From Arthrobacter sp. EpRS71 (lineage in GTDB: Bacteria > Actinomycetota > Actinomycetes > Actinomycetales > Micrococcaceae), in contig NZ_LNUV01000005.1 of NCBI RefSeq assembly GCF_001512285.1, positions 35,558 through 88,737 on the forward strand: DNA of 53,180 nt. The letters run 5' to 3'. The translations under genes were made by a program, and so were the position numbers. Below, one piece after another: positions 40,871-49,623 of this stretch. The notes beneath the pieces are model-generated. The model ran no database searches. It was not told the origin of the DNA and was given only the letters and a program-made list of their open reading frames with translations. Within the stretch, counting starts at the first letter, position 1, and each line of letters opens with the position of its first letter.

Positions 40871-41605
40871 CTAAACGGTGAGCATCCCCCACAGCAACCA
40901 GACAGAAGCCACAGAGCATCCAACGATCACCACCGTGAATCCGGTCAGCCAGACAAACGCCGGGACTCCCGTGGTGCGGCCCAGGATGTAGGCGTCAGAA
41001 GCCTGCAGGCGATCGCGGCGTCTGGTGTGGACACCAGCGAGTTTGAACAGATCCCTGACGCCGCCCACGGACAGAGCCACACCGAGCGCCAGCACCACGT
41101 AGTTGACCGCGGTGGGCGTCGCGAACAGGATCAGGAGCTGGGCGATGGCTGCGCTCAACACCGCCACAAGGATCCCGGTGAGGTTCCTCAGGAAGATGAG
41201 CGAGACGAGCAGGATCAAAGCCCCGACGGACATTGCTGCGCCAGCCCGGCCTGCCGCAAAAGCCGAGATCAAGCACAAACCGACTACCGCCGGCGCCGGA
41301 TAGCCCCAGAATCCGGACCACGCTGCCCCGAAGGCGCTCCGGCCGCTGCTGACGAGGCGACCCGAATGGTCCAGCCCGATCCGAAGCCCGTGGACAAAGC
41401 GCCCCGTCATCAGGGCGGCGTAGGCATGTCCGAGTTCGTGGACGAACGTCACGTACAAGCCAAACCACCGCCAGGTGGCACGCGGGATGCTCAGGACAAC
41501 GGCGCAGGCAAGGATGCCCAGCAGGGCAGGTAACGGCACAGCTGTGGTGTGGACGTCTGTGAAGCCCCGGGTCACCGCGGCCCACCAACCCTGGATGACA
41601 TTCAC
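40871..41605 (-). CDS. M50-type membrane metalloprotease (M50B-like)
   Basis: A 244-aa membrane protein with about seven hydrophobic segments. TFVHELGHAYAALMTGR (near residue 53) has the zinc-binding HExxH at a membrane edge, as in site-2 proteases. AWSGFWGYPAPAVVGLCLI follows; the second zinc ligand lies perhaps in GVRDLF, as in other M50B proteins. These enzymes cut substrates within the membrane; none is known here. Start is GTG 41605; a much longer frame upstream is antisense to other sequence and overlaps the tetR gene. It lies 13 nt after the tetR stop, so the two may be co-transcribed. Confidence 0.8.
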   Translation of the reverse strand: MNVIQGWWAAVTRGFTDVHTTAVPLPALLGILACAVVLSIPRATWRWFGLYVTFVHELGHAYAALMTGRFVHGLRIGLDHSGRLVSSGRSAFGAAWSGFWGYPAPAVVGLCLISAFAAGRAGAAMSVGALILLVSLIFLRNLTGILVAVLSAAIAQLLILFATPTAVNYVVLALGVALSVGGVRDLFKLAGVHTRRRDRLQASDAYILGRTTGVPAFVWLTGFTVVIVGCSVASVWLLWGMLTV

Positions 41606-41618
41606 AGGACTGCCAGCC

Positions 41619-42236
41619 TCACAGGATGCTCGGCTGAAGCCGGGAATGCAGTCCGGCGATAAGGATCTCGAGGCCAAAATCAAAGGCCGCCTCGCCTCGC
41701 TCCTCTGCAGGACCCGCGTGGGACAGGGCATCAGTAAGGGCGGGGTAACCCTCAGCGGGTGGCGCCCAGACGACGTCGGGAGCTGCCAGGTCCAAGGCGA
41801 AGCCCAACGCGAAGCTGTCAATGGTGGAGATCGCGGACATCACGTCCCGCCCGCGGAAACCGGCGGCTTCGAGGGCCACAGCCAGGTTCTCGTAGAGAGC
41901 CATGACTTGGGCATCCTGCACCGTTTGGAGTACCAGCAGGGGTGCGAGTTTGGGGTGGCGGGCGAAAGCATCCCTGTAACTTCGGACAATGGCCCGGAGG
42001 GACGTTTCCCAATCCTGCTCATCCTCCAGGACATAGGGGCTTTCGGAGATGATCCGGCCGCGCATGAGCTCGAGAATCTCCTCCCGCCCGCTGACGTGGT
42101 TGTAGATGGATGACTGGCTGACGCCGATCCGCTTGGCCAGTTTGGGCAGGCTGAAGTCTCCTGCCTCGTCCACCAGCTCCAGGGCGGCGGTGACGAGTGC
42201 ATCGATGGATATCAGCGGGACCAACGGGCGTGCCAT
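41619..42236 (-). CDS. TetR-family transcriptional regulator
   Basis: A 205-aa TetR protein. The N-terminal helix-turn-helix (about residues 8-55) reads IDALVTAALELVDEAG and LAKRIGVSQSSIYNHVSGREEIL. The C-terminal ligand domain (about 70-200) is of the actinobacterial TetR_C type. The ATG at 42236 has GGAG 8 nt upstream. It diverges from the amino-acid permease/amidohydrolase pair, and a 14-bp dyad over its own promoter is a candidate operator. It likely represses itself and the permease operon. Confidence 0.88.
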   Translation of the reverse strand: MARPLVPLISIDALVTAALELVDEAGDFSLPKLAKRIGVSQSSIYNHVSGREEILELMRGRIISESPYVLEDEQDWETSLRAIVRSYRDAFARHPKLAPLLVLQTVQDAQVMALYENLAVALEAAGFRGRDVMSAISTIDSFALGFALDLAAPDVVWAPPAEGYPALTDALSHAGPAEERGEAAFDFGLEILIAGLHSRLQPSIL

Positions 42237-42255
42237 ACGGGTGTCTCCATTCAAG

Positions 42256-42273
42256 GTTGTAGTTACGACTCTA
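42256..42273. promoter_or_regulatory. TetR operator candidate over the tetR -10 box
   Basis: GTTGTAGTTACGAC (42256-42269) is a dyad with one mismatch per arm. On the minus strand TAGAGT (42273-42268) is a possible -10 of tetR, so bound repressor would block it. Confidence 0.5.
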
Positions 42274-42295
42274 GCCAGAACTTTGCTTCGAGGTA

Positions 42296-42340
42296 TTGTG
42301 CCCGGGGTCACAAGGACCTACCATAAACGAAAGCCTTTCG
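42296..42340 (+). promoter_or_regulatory. Promoter and dyad ahead of the permease operon
   Basis: TTGTGC (42296-42301), 17 nt, TACCAT (42319-42324). The perfect dyad CGAAAG-c-CTTTCG (42328-42340) sits at the predicted start site, an ideal operator position. It differs in sequence from the dyad near tetR, so a second regulator may be involved. Confidence 0.45.
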
Positions 42341-42394
42341 CTTAACGTCCGGCTCCCCCGTGAATTTCCCTCCCCAAACACTCAGAGGATCCCC

Positions 42395-43852
42395 ATGTCT
42401 GACCTCGAAACGCGACCTCCGGCAGCAGACGCCGGCAACGGGCTCAAAAGAAATGCCATCGGCACCGGCGGCATTGCCTTCCTGGTGATCTCCGCAGCGG
42501 CTCCCCTGACCGTGATGGCTGGAGTGGCGCCCGTTGCCATCGGCGTCGGGGGCATAGGTGCTCCCATGGGCTACGTCATAGCCGGCGCAGTCCTACTGAT
42601 CTTCGCCATCTCTTTCATGGCGATGACCAAGCACGTCAAAGCAGCCGGAGGCTTTTACACCTACATCACCTTGGCCATGGGCAAAACCGTAGGGCTGGCC
42701 TCAGCCATCCTGGCGATCGTTTCCTACAACTGCCTGCAAATTGGCGTCTACGGATTGTTCGCCGTCCAAACCCAAGGCATGCTCCGTGCCCTCTTTGGCT
42801 TGGACGTGCCATGGCCCGTCGTTGCACTGGCAGCCATCGCGGCCGTCTGGTTCCTTGGCTACCGGGGCATCGACGTCGGCGCGAAGGTCCTGGGTGTCCT
42901 GCTCATTGCCGAGACCGCGATCCTGACCATCATGGGCTTCGGAATCCTGGCCCGCGGTGGCGCCGAAGGCATCAGTTTCTCCTCGTTCGCCCCCGAGCAC
43001 GCCTTCACCCCTGGTGTTCTTGCCATCCTCGCTGTTTGCTTCGCCGCCTTCATGGGCTTCGAATCCACCGTGCTGTACCGCCGTGAGGCGAGAAATCCGG
43101 ACAAGTCCGTCCCCCGTGCAACGTACATTGCGGTGGGCTTCATGTCCGTGTTCTACGCCTTCATTGTGTGGACCGTCATTCAGGCTTTCGGCGATGGAAA
43201 CGTGATCGCTGCTGCCGGTGAACTGGCCGATGGCATGTTCTTTGCCACCATCAACCAGTACGTTGGCCCCTGGGCTGAAGTGGTGATGTACGTGCTGATC
43301 GTGACCAGCGTCTACGCCTCCCAGTTGGCCTTCCACAACGCCATCAACCGCTACGTGTACATGCTCGCCAAAGACGGCGTGCTCCCCGCGTTCCTCGGCA
43401 GAACCCACCCCAAGTACAAGTCGCCGCACCGTGCCGGGCAGATTCAGACCGTCCTGGCCGCCGTCGTCATCATCATTTGTGCCATCGCCGGCGCTGACCC
43501 GTACAAGCAGCTCCTGATCTGGGTCAACACGCCGGGCATCTTCGGGATCGTGGCACTGCAGGGGCTGGTATCCGTAGCGGCGTTCATCTACCTGCGGCGC
43601 AACCCGGACGCAGCCACCAACCACCTCCTCATTCCATTGAGTGTGGCCTCTGCAGTCCTGCTGTTCGGCGTGGTGGCGTTGATCGCCGTCAACATCGAGC
43701 TCCTCACCTTTGCCGATGCCCTGACCAACACCATCCTGCTCTTGGTCACCCCTGTTGTTTTCCTCGCAGGCCTGCTGATTGCCCGCAGACTGCGCACCAC
43801 CCGCCCCCACGTCTTCGCCCGGATTGGAAGCTTCGAAACCCATGACTCCTGA
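42395..43852 (+). CDS. APC-family amino acid permease
   Basis: A 485-aa transporter with 12 predicted helices, of the APC superfamily. The opening NAIGTGGIAFLVISAAAPLTVM-type TM1 (from about residue 20), GGFYTYITLAMGKTVGLASAI (about 90) and FAAFMGFESTVLYRREARNP (about 212) are characteristic; the last resembles permeases for aromatic or polar amino acids. It imports amino acids or related compounds with protons or sodium. I chose ATG 42395, which has AGAGGAT upstream. The stop overlaps the amidohydrolase start by 11 bases, so uptake and hydrolysis are co-expressed. Confidence 0.87.
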   Translation: MSDLETRPPAADAGNGLKRNAIGTGGIAFLVISAAAPLTVMAGVAPVAIGVGGIGAPMGYVIAGAVLLIFAISFMAMTKHVKAAGGFYTYITLAMGKTVGLASAILAIVSYNCLQIGVYGLFAVQTQGMLRALFGLDVPWPVVALAAIAAVWFLGYRGIDVGAKVLGVLLIAETAILTIMGFGILARGGAEGISFSSFAPEHAFTPGVLAILAVCFAAFMGFESTVLYRREARNPDKSVPRATYIAVGFMSVFYAFIVWTVIQAFGDGNVIAAAGELADGMFFATINQYVGPWAEVVMYVLIVTSVYASQLAFHNAINRYVYMLAKDGVLPAFLGRTHPKYKSPHRAGQIQTVLAAVVIIICAIAGADPYKQLLIWVNTPGIFGIVALQGLVSVAAFIYLRRNPDAATNHLLIPLSVASAVLLFGVVALIAVNIELLTFADALTNTILLLVTPVVFLAGLLIARRLRTTRPHVFARIGSFETHDS

Positions 43853-45497
43853 CCTCATCATTCTTTCGAACACCATTCACACCATGGACGGGGTACCCCA
43901 CCAGGAGCCTGTCCAGGCCGTCGCCATCAGCGGCGGGCTGATTGCCGCCGTCGGAAGCCGCCACGATGCCAGGCAGTGGCAACAAGCGGACACCCGAGTG
44001 GTGGACCTTGGCAACGCGACACTCACGCCGGGATTGGTGGACTGCCATATCCACCCGGTGTTTGGCCTGGATCTGACCATCGGCATCGAGCTGGCCGGCG
44101 CTGCGACCTTGGAGGAAGTCCTCCACCTACTGCAGGCAGAAGCGGCGCACTTTCGGGCAGAAGCAGCGAACGACGGCGGCTGGTTGCGTGGTTGGGGGCT
44201 GAACCCGAACGCTTTCGGAACAGTGCCGCTGCACCGAAGTGTCCTGGACCGGGTCACCGGCGATCAGCCCGCATTCATCCGCCTCTTCGACGGCCATTCG
44301 GCACTCGCCAACAGCCGGGCCTTGGAACTGGCCGGAATCCATGGCCGGTTCGACTTTGATCAAGCCTCCGAGGTGGTCTGCGACGCAGACGGTGTTCCCA
44401 CCGGGCTCCTGCTCGAAGCCGCGGCCATGGAGTTGGTCCAGCGCCACATCCCGCAGGAATCGTTTGCCCGGCGCAAAGCCCGCCTCGGTGAGCTCCTGAG
44501 AGATTTTGCCCGATCGGGACTGACCGGCGGTCACATCATGGATCACAGCGAGGAATCCGCCGCACTCTTCCAGGCGTTGGAGGCCGAAGGTGAGCTTCCG
44601 TTGCGGCTCCGTTCCGCTCCCTGGTGCATGCCCGGCAGCGATGAAGCAACCTGGAAGGAACTGGCCCGCAGTATAGGTACAGGCGGACGCCGGTGGTCCG
44701 TTGAAGCCATAAAACTGTTCGTCGATGGGACCGTGGACAACGGGACGGCCTGGCTCTATGAACCTGATGTTCAAGGACAGTCCACTGCGCCGTTCTGGCC
44801 ACGTCCCGAAGAATACTCCGCGGCCGTCCGCTATTTTGCCGCCCGTGGTATTCCGACTGCCACGCACGCAATCGGTGATGCAGGGGTTGACCATGTGTTG
44901 GAGGCCCTGGAATCTCTGCGTCACGAGGTACCTGCTGACGTCCTGCGCGGTGCTGTCCACAGGATTGAGCACTTGGAAACCGTGCCGGATGAGCTGGTGG
45001 CGCGCTTCCAGGGCGCGGGTGTGGTGGCAAGCATGCAGCCGACCCATTGCACCCATTACTCATTGGCTGATCACAGCGACAATTGGTCCACCCGGCTTGG
45101 CCCTGAGCGGGCGGACAGGGCCTGGCGCTGCCGGGATCTCCGCGACGTGGGTGTGACGCTGGGCATCGGCTCTGACTGGCCGATCGCCCCCTTCGAGCCG
45201 CTTCCGATCATCGCGGACGCCCAGTTGCGCCGCCGATCGGGACATCCGGACCAGCAACCCATCGCGCCATCGCAAGCCCTCACCGCACTTCAGGCGCTGG
45301 AGGGGTACACCTCCCACGCGGCCAAGGCTGCCGGGCTGTGGGACGTCTCCGGATCCATTACGGTGGGCAAACGGGCAGACTTCACTGCCTTCGAACTCGA
45401 TCCACTGACCACTGCCCCGGATGAATTTGCGGCAAGCAGCGTCCTGGGAACGTTCGTGGATGGCGAGATTCAGTTCATGCTGGAACGGCTCGCGTAG
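43842..45497 (+). CDS. Amidohydrolase, YtcJ-like (amidohydrolase family 3)
   Basis: A 551-aa metal-dependent hydrolase. The N-terminal beta-sandwich strand DLIILSNTIHTMDG is followed by LVDCHIHPVFGLDLT, whose HxH binds metal. LPLRLRSAPWCMPG and KLFVDGTVDNGTAWL include the carboxylated-lysine region; GIPTATHAIGDAGVDHVLEAL has the later His; and IGSDWPIAPFEPL gives the catalytic Asp. The C-terminal sandwich ends with VGKRADFTAFELDP. YtcJ-type enzymes cleave amide or related bonds in N-acyl amino acids, formamides and aromatic amides. The preceding permease overlaps it, so the substrate is probably an imported N-acyl amino acid or amide. Confidence 0.88.
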   Translation: MTPDLIILSNTIHTMDGVPHQEPVQAVAISGGLIAAVGSRHDARQWQQADTRVVDLGNATLTPGLVDCHIHPVFGLDLTIGIELAGAATLEEVLHLLQAEAAHFRAEAANDGGWLRGWGLNPNAFGTVPLHRSVLDRVTGDQPAFIRLFDGHSALANSRALELAGIHGRFDFDQASEVVCDADGVPTGLLLEAAAMELVQRHIPQESFARRKARLGELLRDFARSGLTGGHIMDHSEESAALFQALEAEGELPLRLRSAPWCMPGSDEATWKELARSIGTGGRRWSVEAIKLFVDGTVDNGTAWLYEPDVQGQSTAPFWPRPEEYSAAVRYFAARGIPTATHAIGDAGVDHVLEALESLRHEVPADVLRGAVHRIEHLETVPDELVARFQGAGVVASMQPTHCTHYSLADHSDNWSTRLGPERADRAWRCRDLRDVGVTLGIGSDWPIAPFEPLPIIADAQLRRRSGHPDQQPIAPSQALTALQALEGYTSHAAKAAGLWDVSGSITVGKRADFTAFELDPLTTAPDEFAASSVLGTFVDGEIQFMLERLA

Positions 45498-45503
45498 GCT
45501 CTT

Positions 45504-45527
45504 CCGGAACGCCGGAACGCCGGAACG
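45504..45527. repeat. Three tandem copies of CCGGAACG
   Basis: Eight-base unit repeated at 45504, 45512 and 45520, in the 60-bp gap between the convergent amidohydrolase and hrpB stops. It may form a weak hairpin but there is no T-run on either side. Confidence 0.75.
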
Positions 45528-45557
45528 CTTCCTTCCCGCCAACGGAACAGGCGAGGG

Positions 45558-48299
45558 CTACATCCTGTTCTTCGTCTTAGCCGTAGCCGGTGCGGTCCAC
45601 GGGTCTTCGGGCCAGGGGTGCCTAGGGTAGCGCCCACGCATCTCGGCCCGAACCTGGGCATAGGGACCGGACCAGAAGGATGCGAGATCATCCGTCACAG
45701 CCAACGGCCTTCCTGCCGGGGATAGCAAGTGAAACAACACGGGCACCCTGCCCTCGACGAGGCGCGGCGTGCGGTCCCAACCGAAGCATTCCTGAAGCTT
45801 GACCGCCACCACCGGGCGGCCGCCGTCGTGACCCGTACCGCGGCGGGCTGTGCCGCCGTCCACAACCGGGCCGTCCACAACCGGGCCGTCCACATTCTCC
45901 GGGTAGTCGATCCGGATACGCGAACCGCTCGGCACCACCAAGCGCTCCGGCACGAGGTCCTCAAGCCGCGCGGCGTCCGGCCATGGGAGCAGGCGTCGCA
46001 AGGGGTCAACGAGGTTGATGGAGCTCGCCGCGGCACCAGTGGCCAACGCCTCCATTTCCGGGCCCAACCATTCATCAAGCCTTGACAGCAGTGCGGACTC
46101 GCTGACGTCAGGCCAGGGATTCCCGAGTTCACGGTGCACCATTCCAAGGCGCCGGCGCAAGGAATCGGCTGCCGTTGACCAGCCGATCATGGACAACCCC
46201 TGCTTCTCCAACGCCCTGGACACCGCGCTGCGCCCGGACTCTGCGGTGGGACGGACGGGCGTGGAGGACAACACTATCGCGCCCAGACTGCGTTCCAACC
46301 TGGCCATCACCCGGCCCTGCTCGAACTTTGCCTGCACCTTCTCCGTGAGAAGGCCCGGGGCGACGGCTGCCGCCAGTTCAGCCGACAACGGCGCGGCAGA
46401 ACGGATGACGGCGCCCGTTCCCGCCGCATCCCGTCCTTGCGCGCGCGACACCTCGGCCACGGCAAGCCAATCATGCCCGGACAGTGAACTCCCGGCAGGG
46501 AGCCCGGCCCGTGTCCCGGACGAGAGCAAATATGTTGTGGACCCGTCACCGGGTACGCGTCTGGCTATACGGTCCGGGAATGCCAGCGCCACCACAAAGC
46601 CGGGCGCTTCCCTCGCCGTGATGTCTGCGGCGGGTCGAAGAGGCACGACTCCGGCGACCTCCAGCCCTATCCGCGATTCGTTCCCGACCAGCGCCTCCAT
46701 CCGCTTGACGTCCTCCGCGAAACGTCGGGTCCCAGGGTCTGAACCCGAGCGCAGCGTGGAGAGCAGCTTTGTCAGGTCAGCACCGGTGGCTCTGTGGTCC
46801 CCGGACACGATTGCCACGGTTTCAGCGGTGACGCGTCGGCCCGCCACCGCAGATCCTTCCAATAGGGCCCGGGCAAGCCGTGGATCAGCGGGGATGCGGG
46901 CCAAAGTCTTGCCCACGGCGGTGACTGTTCCGTCCCCGCCTACGGCGCCCAGTTCACGCAGGACCTCCACGGCGTCGTTCATGGCGGCGGCAGGCGGTGT
47001 GTCCGGGAGCTTCAGGCCGGAACCTCCGGGCGCACCCCAGCACGCCAGAACCAAGGCAGCTCCGGTAAGGTCCGCAACCGCGATTTCGGGCGTCTGGTGC
47101 GCTGGAGCCGCAGCATACGCCTGCGGGTCGTAGCAGCGAACCACGGTGCCCGGCCCCTGTCGCGCTGCACGGCCTGCACGTTGATCGGCCGATGCACGGG
47201 AACAAGAGACGGTCACGAGTCCTGACATGCCGCGGCCTGCGTCCCGCCGTGGTTCCCTTGAAAGCCCCGAGTCAATGACCAAACGTACGCCAGGGACCGT
47301 TAGGGACGATTCCGCCAAGGACGTGGACACAATGATCCGGGGTGACCCGCCGGGTTCCCGGCCTGATACCGCCCGGTCCTGGGCTTCCGGACCGATCTGG
47401 CCGTGCAACTCGAGCACCTCCACACTGTGGGGCAGCTGCCCGCGAAGGCGGGATGCGACGTCGGAAACTTCCCGGGCGCCCGGGAGGAAAACCAAGGCGT
47501 CAACCTCTGAGTGCCGGTTGAGGGCCGCCATGTAGGCAGCCGCCGCAGTGCTGGCCACGTGATCGATAAAACTCCGGGACACTCCCCGGGCATCCAGTCG
47601 ATGCTCCCGGGCAGGAGCCCATTGAACCTCCAGCGGGTGTAACGCCGAAGGACAGTCGACCACCGTAGCCGGCCCGCCGCCGTCGAGCCCTGTTCCGCCC
47701 TGTCCCAGCAGCGCGGCAAAACGCGGCGCGTCGAGAGTGGCGGACATGGCCACCAGTGTGAGGTCGCCCCGCAACTCGCGGACCTCGGCGAGCATGCCCA
47801 CCAGGAGATCTGTTTCGAGCCCGCGTTCGTGCACTTCATCCAGGACCACAGCATGGACGTCCTCAAGTCCCGGGTCGGCCAGAAGGCGCCGTAAAAGAAT
47901 ACCTGGAGTGACGAATTCCACCGCCGTGTTCCGGCTGAGTTTGCTTTCACCCCGGACGGTGTAGCTCACCCTGTCGCCCAGGCGGCTTCCGTCCAAGGAG
48001 GCCAAGCGGCGTGCGGCTGAGCGGGCCGCCACACGGCGCGGTTGGGTCACGACGACGCGCGGCCGGCCGTGAATCTGTCCCGACACGAGATTGGCGAGCA
48101 GCGGTGGAACCAGTGTGGTTTTGCCCGTACCCGGAGGCGCCTGAACCACGGCAACTCCTCCAATCGCTGCCGCTCCCCCCATCGCTGCGTTCCCGCCAAG
48201 CGCTGCCTTTCCGCCGAGGACAGGGCCGCCGTCGGTCTGGTTCGTCAAGGCGGCAGTGAGGTTCGGGAGGGAATCAGCAAAGATCAGCCCCTTACCCAT
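45558..48299 (-). CDS. hrpB: ATP-dependent helicase HrpB
   Basis: A 913-aa DEAH-type RNA helicase. Walker A APPGTGKTT (54-62), DEVH as the Walker B box in VVLDEVHERGLETDLL, motif III SATLDAPRF, motif VI region SADQRAGRAARQGPGT, and the HrpB-specific C-terminal domain ending with HPWPEDPWTAPATAK. HrpB is conserved in bacteria with unclear targets; mRNA processing has been suggested. Two low-complexity inserts are present: GG-AA repeats (29-48) just before Walker A and VDGPV repeats near the end. I chose ATG 48299; the longer start at 48377 lies inside the adh terminator. CAGACT lies 7 nt upstream. Confidence 0.93.
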   Translation of the reverse strand: MGKGLIFADSLPNLTAALTNQTDGGPVLGGKAALGGNAAMGGAAAIGGVAVVQAPPGTGKTTLVPPLLANLVSGQIHGRPRVVVTQPRRVAARSAARRLASLDGSRLGDRVSYTVRGESKLSRNTAVEFVTPGILLRRLLADPGLEDVHAVVLDEVHERGLETDLLVGMLAEVRELRGDLTLVAMSATLDAPRFAALLGQGGTGLDGGGPATVVDCPSALHPLEVQWAPAREHRLDARGVSRSFIDHVASTAAAAYMAALNRHSEVDALVFLPGAREVSDVASRLRGQLPHSVEVLELHGQIGPEAQDRAVSGREPGGSPRIIVSTSLAESSLTVPGVRLVIDSGLSREPRRDAGRGMSGLVTVSCSRASADQRAGRAARQGPGTVVRCYDPQAYAAAPAHQTPEIAVADLTGAALVLACWGAPGGSGLKLPDTPPAAAMNDAVEVLRELGAVGGDGTVTAVGKTLARIPADPRLARALLEGSAVAGRRVTAETVAIVSGDHRATGADLTKLLSTLRSGSDPGTRRFAEDVKRMEALVGNESRIGLEVAGVVPLRPAADITAREAPGFVVALAFPDRIARRVPGDGSTTYLLSSGTRAGLPAGSSLSGHDWLAVAEVSRAQGRDAAGTGAVIRSAAPLSAELAAAVAPGLLTEKVQAKFEQGRVMARLERSLGAIVLSSTPVRPTAESGRSAVSRALEKQGLSMIGWSTAADSLRRRLGMVHRELGNPWPDVSESALLSRLDEWLGPEMEALATGAAASSINLVDPLRRLLPWPDAARLEDLVPERLVVPSGSRIRIDYPENVDGPVVDGPVVDGGTARRGTGHDGGRPVVAVKLQECFGWDRTPRLVEGRVPVLFHLLSPAGRPLAVTDDLASFWSGPYAQVRAEMRGRYPRHPWPEDPWTAPATAKTKNRM
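45856..45894. repeat. 15-bp in-frame tandem repeat in hrpB
   Basis: CCGTCCACAACCGGG at 45856-45870 and 45871-45885, with a third partial copy (CCGTCCACA) to 45894. It encodes repeated VDGPV in the C-terminal part of HrpB. Confidence 0.75.
48156..48215 (-). repeat. GGxAAx repeats before the HrpB Walker A motif
   Basis: The encoded segment, residues 29-48, reads GG-KAAL, GG-NAAM, GG-AAAI, GG. It is a low-complexity, in-frame expansion just upstream of the ATP-binding loop. Confidence 0.7.
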
Positions 48300-48350
48300 G
48301 GTGTCCAGTCTGAAAGTCACCTGACCATTGTCCCTGCTGCGGGACACAGA

Positions 48351-48384
48351 AAAGGCCATGCCCGTCAAGGGGAGCATGGCCTTT
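48351..48384 (-). terminator. Terminator of the alcohol dehydrogenase gene
   Basis: AAAGGCCATGC (48351-48361) and GCATGGCCTTT (48374-48384) form a perfect 11-bp stem with a 12-nt loop. On the minus strand it is followed by TCTGTG after TTTT. It lies 66 nt after the adh stop and 50 nt before the hrpB ATG. Confidence 0.8.
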
Positions 48385-48450
48385 CCTGTGGTGCAGCGAG
48401 TTATGGTGCTGCGACTTTAAGGAGCAGCACCCTCGCGAAAAGCGGCGTCT

Positions 48451-49494
48451 CTAGCCGATCGTGGAGGCATCAATGACGAAGCGGTAGCGGACATCCGAGG
48501 CAAGGACGCGCTCGTAAGCGTCGTTGATCTTGCTGGCCGGGATGACCTCGATCTCCGCGCCAAGGCCGTGCTCCGCGCAGAAGTTCAGCATTTCCTGGGT
48601 CTCGCGGATCCCGCCAATCGCGGAACCGGCAAAGCGACGGCGACCCGCAATCAGCGAGAAAACGTTCACCGGAAGGGGTTCGGCCGGTGCGCCAACGTTG
48701 ACCAAAGTGCCGTCGAGCGTCAGCAGCTGCAGGTACGCGCTGATGTCGATGGAGGCGCTGACGGTGTTGATGATGAGGTCGAAAGTGCCTGCGAGATCCT
48801 CGAACGTGGAGGGATCGCTGGTGGCGTAGTAGTGGTCGGCGCCGAGCTTCAAGCCGTCTTCCATCTTCTTCAGCGACTGCGAGAGCACGGTCACCTCCGC
48901 ACCCATGGCGTCGGCAATCTTCACAGCCATGTGGCCGAGTCCGCCAAGACCCACCACGGCAACCTTCTTGCCGGGGCCGGCACCCCAGTGGTGCAGGGGC
49001 GAGTAAGTGGTGATGCCGGCGCACAGCAGCGGAGCGGCGACGTCGAGGTCCAATCCTTCCGGAATGGTGACCACGAAGTCTTCATTCACCACGACGTTGC
49101 TGGAATAGCCGCCCTGGGTGATGGTGCCGTCGCGGTCAACGGCGCCGTAGGTGCCCACGTTTCCCTTGAGGCAGTACTGCTCTTCTCCCGCCAGGCAGTT
49201 CTTGCACTCCTTGCAGGAGTTCACCATGCAGCCGACGCCAACGCGGTCGCCCACTTTGAGCTTGGTGACGTCCGAGCCGACCTCGGTGACAATGCCGGCG
49301 ATTTCGTGGCCAGGGGCCAAGGGATACTGCTGCGGTCCCCAGTCACCCCGGACTGTGTGGATGTCAGAATGGCAGATACCCGCGAACTTGATGTCAATGT
49401 GGACGTCGTTCGGGCCCACCTCGCGGCGTTCGATGGTGGTTAGAGTCAGGTCGCCCGTGGCCGAGGGGGCAGCATAAGCGTTAGCGGTAGGCAT
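48451..49494 (-). CDS. Zinc-dependent NAD(P) alcohol dehydrogenase (CAD/YahK type)
   Basis: A 347-aa medium-chain dehydrogenase. The catalytic zinc motif is [17 protein letters not shown] (near 36-52) with [12 protein letters not shown]; the structural zinc cysteines are [15 protein letters not shown] (near 94-108); the cofactor loop is [15 protein letters not shown] (near 180). The CHSDIH and GDWG motifs point to the cinnamyl-alcohol/YahK group, which reduces aldehydes with NADPH. Substrate is unknown. The ATG has GGAG 8 nt upstream. It diverges from an XRE-type regulator, which probably controls it. Confidence 0.92.
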   Translation of the reverse strand: MPTANAYAAPSATGDLTLTTIERREVGPNDVHIDIKFAGICHSDIHTVRGDWGPQQYPLAPGHEIAGIVTEVGSDVTKLKVGDRVGVGCMVNSCKECKNCLAGEEQYCLKGNVGTYGAVDRDGTITQGGYSSNVVVNEDFVVTIPEGLDLDVAAPLLCAGITTYSPLHHWGAGPGKKVAVVGLGGLGHMAVKIADAMGAEVTVLSQSLKKMEDGLKLGADHYYATSDPSTFEDLAGTFDLIINTVSASIDISAYLQLLTLDGTLVNVGAPAEPLPVNVFSLIAGRRRFAGSAIGGIRETQEMLNFCAEHGLGAEIEVIPASKINDAYERVLASDVRYRFVIDASTIG

Positions 49495-49565
49495 GTTTCT
49501 CCTGCGTGGTTCACTTTGTTGGATAACTCCATCTAACCCTGCTTCCCGGAACGGAAGGAGTCACT

Positions 49566-49591
49566 GCTGTTAGGGGTAATGACAGGGACTC
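49566..49591. promoter_or_regulatory. Possible operator region between adh and the XRE regulator
   Basis: CTGTTA-N7-TGACAG (49567-49585) is a near-perfect dyad. A second pair, GGAGTC (about 49557-49562) and GACTCC (49586-49591), encloses it. Its place between two divergent genes suits a shared operator. Confidence 0.35.
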
Positions 49592-49611
49592 CCTCAGCGG
49601 GCTGGAAGTCT

Positions 49612-49617
49612 TACCGT
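49612..49617 (+). promoter_or_regulatory. -10 box of the leaderless XRE regulator gene
   Basis: TACCGT fits TANNNT and ends 6 nt before the ATG at 49624. Confidence 0.45.
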
Positions 49618-49623
49618 TAAAGC

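Noticed and set aside
40860..40882. GCTCACC...GGTGAGC hairpin at the M50 protease stop
   Set aside because: Only 7 bp, includes the stop codon, and no U-run follows; not called a terminator.
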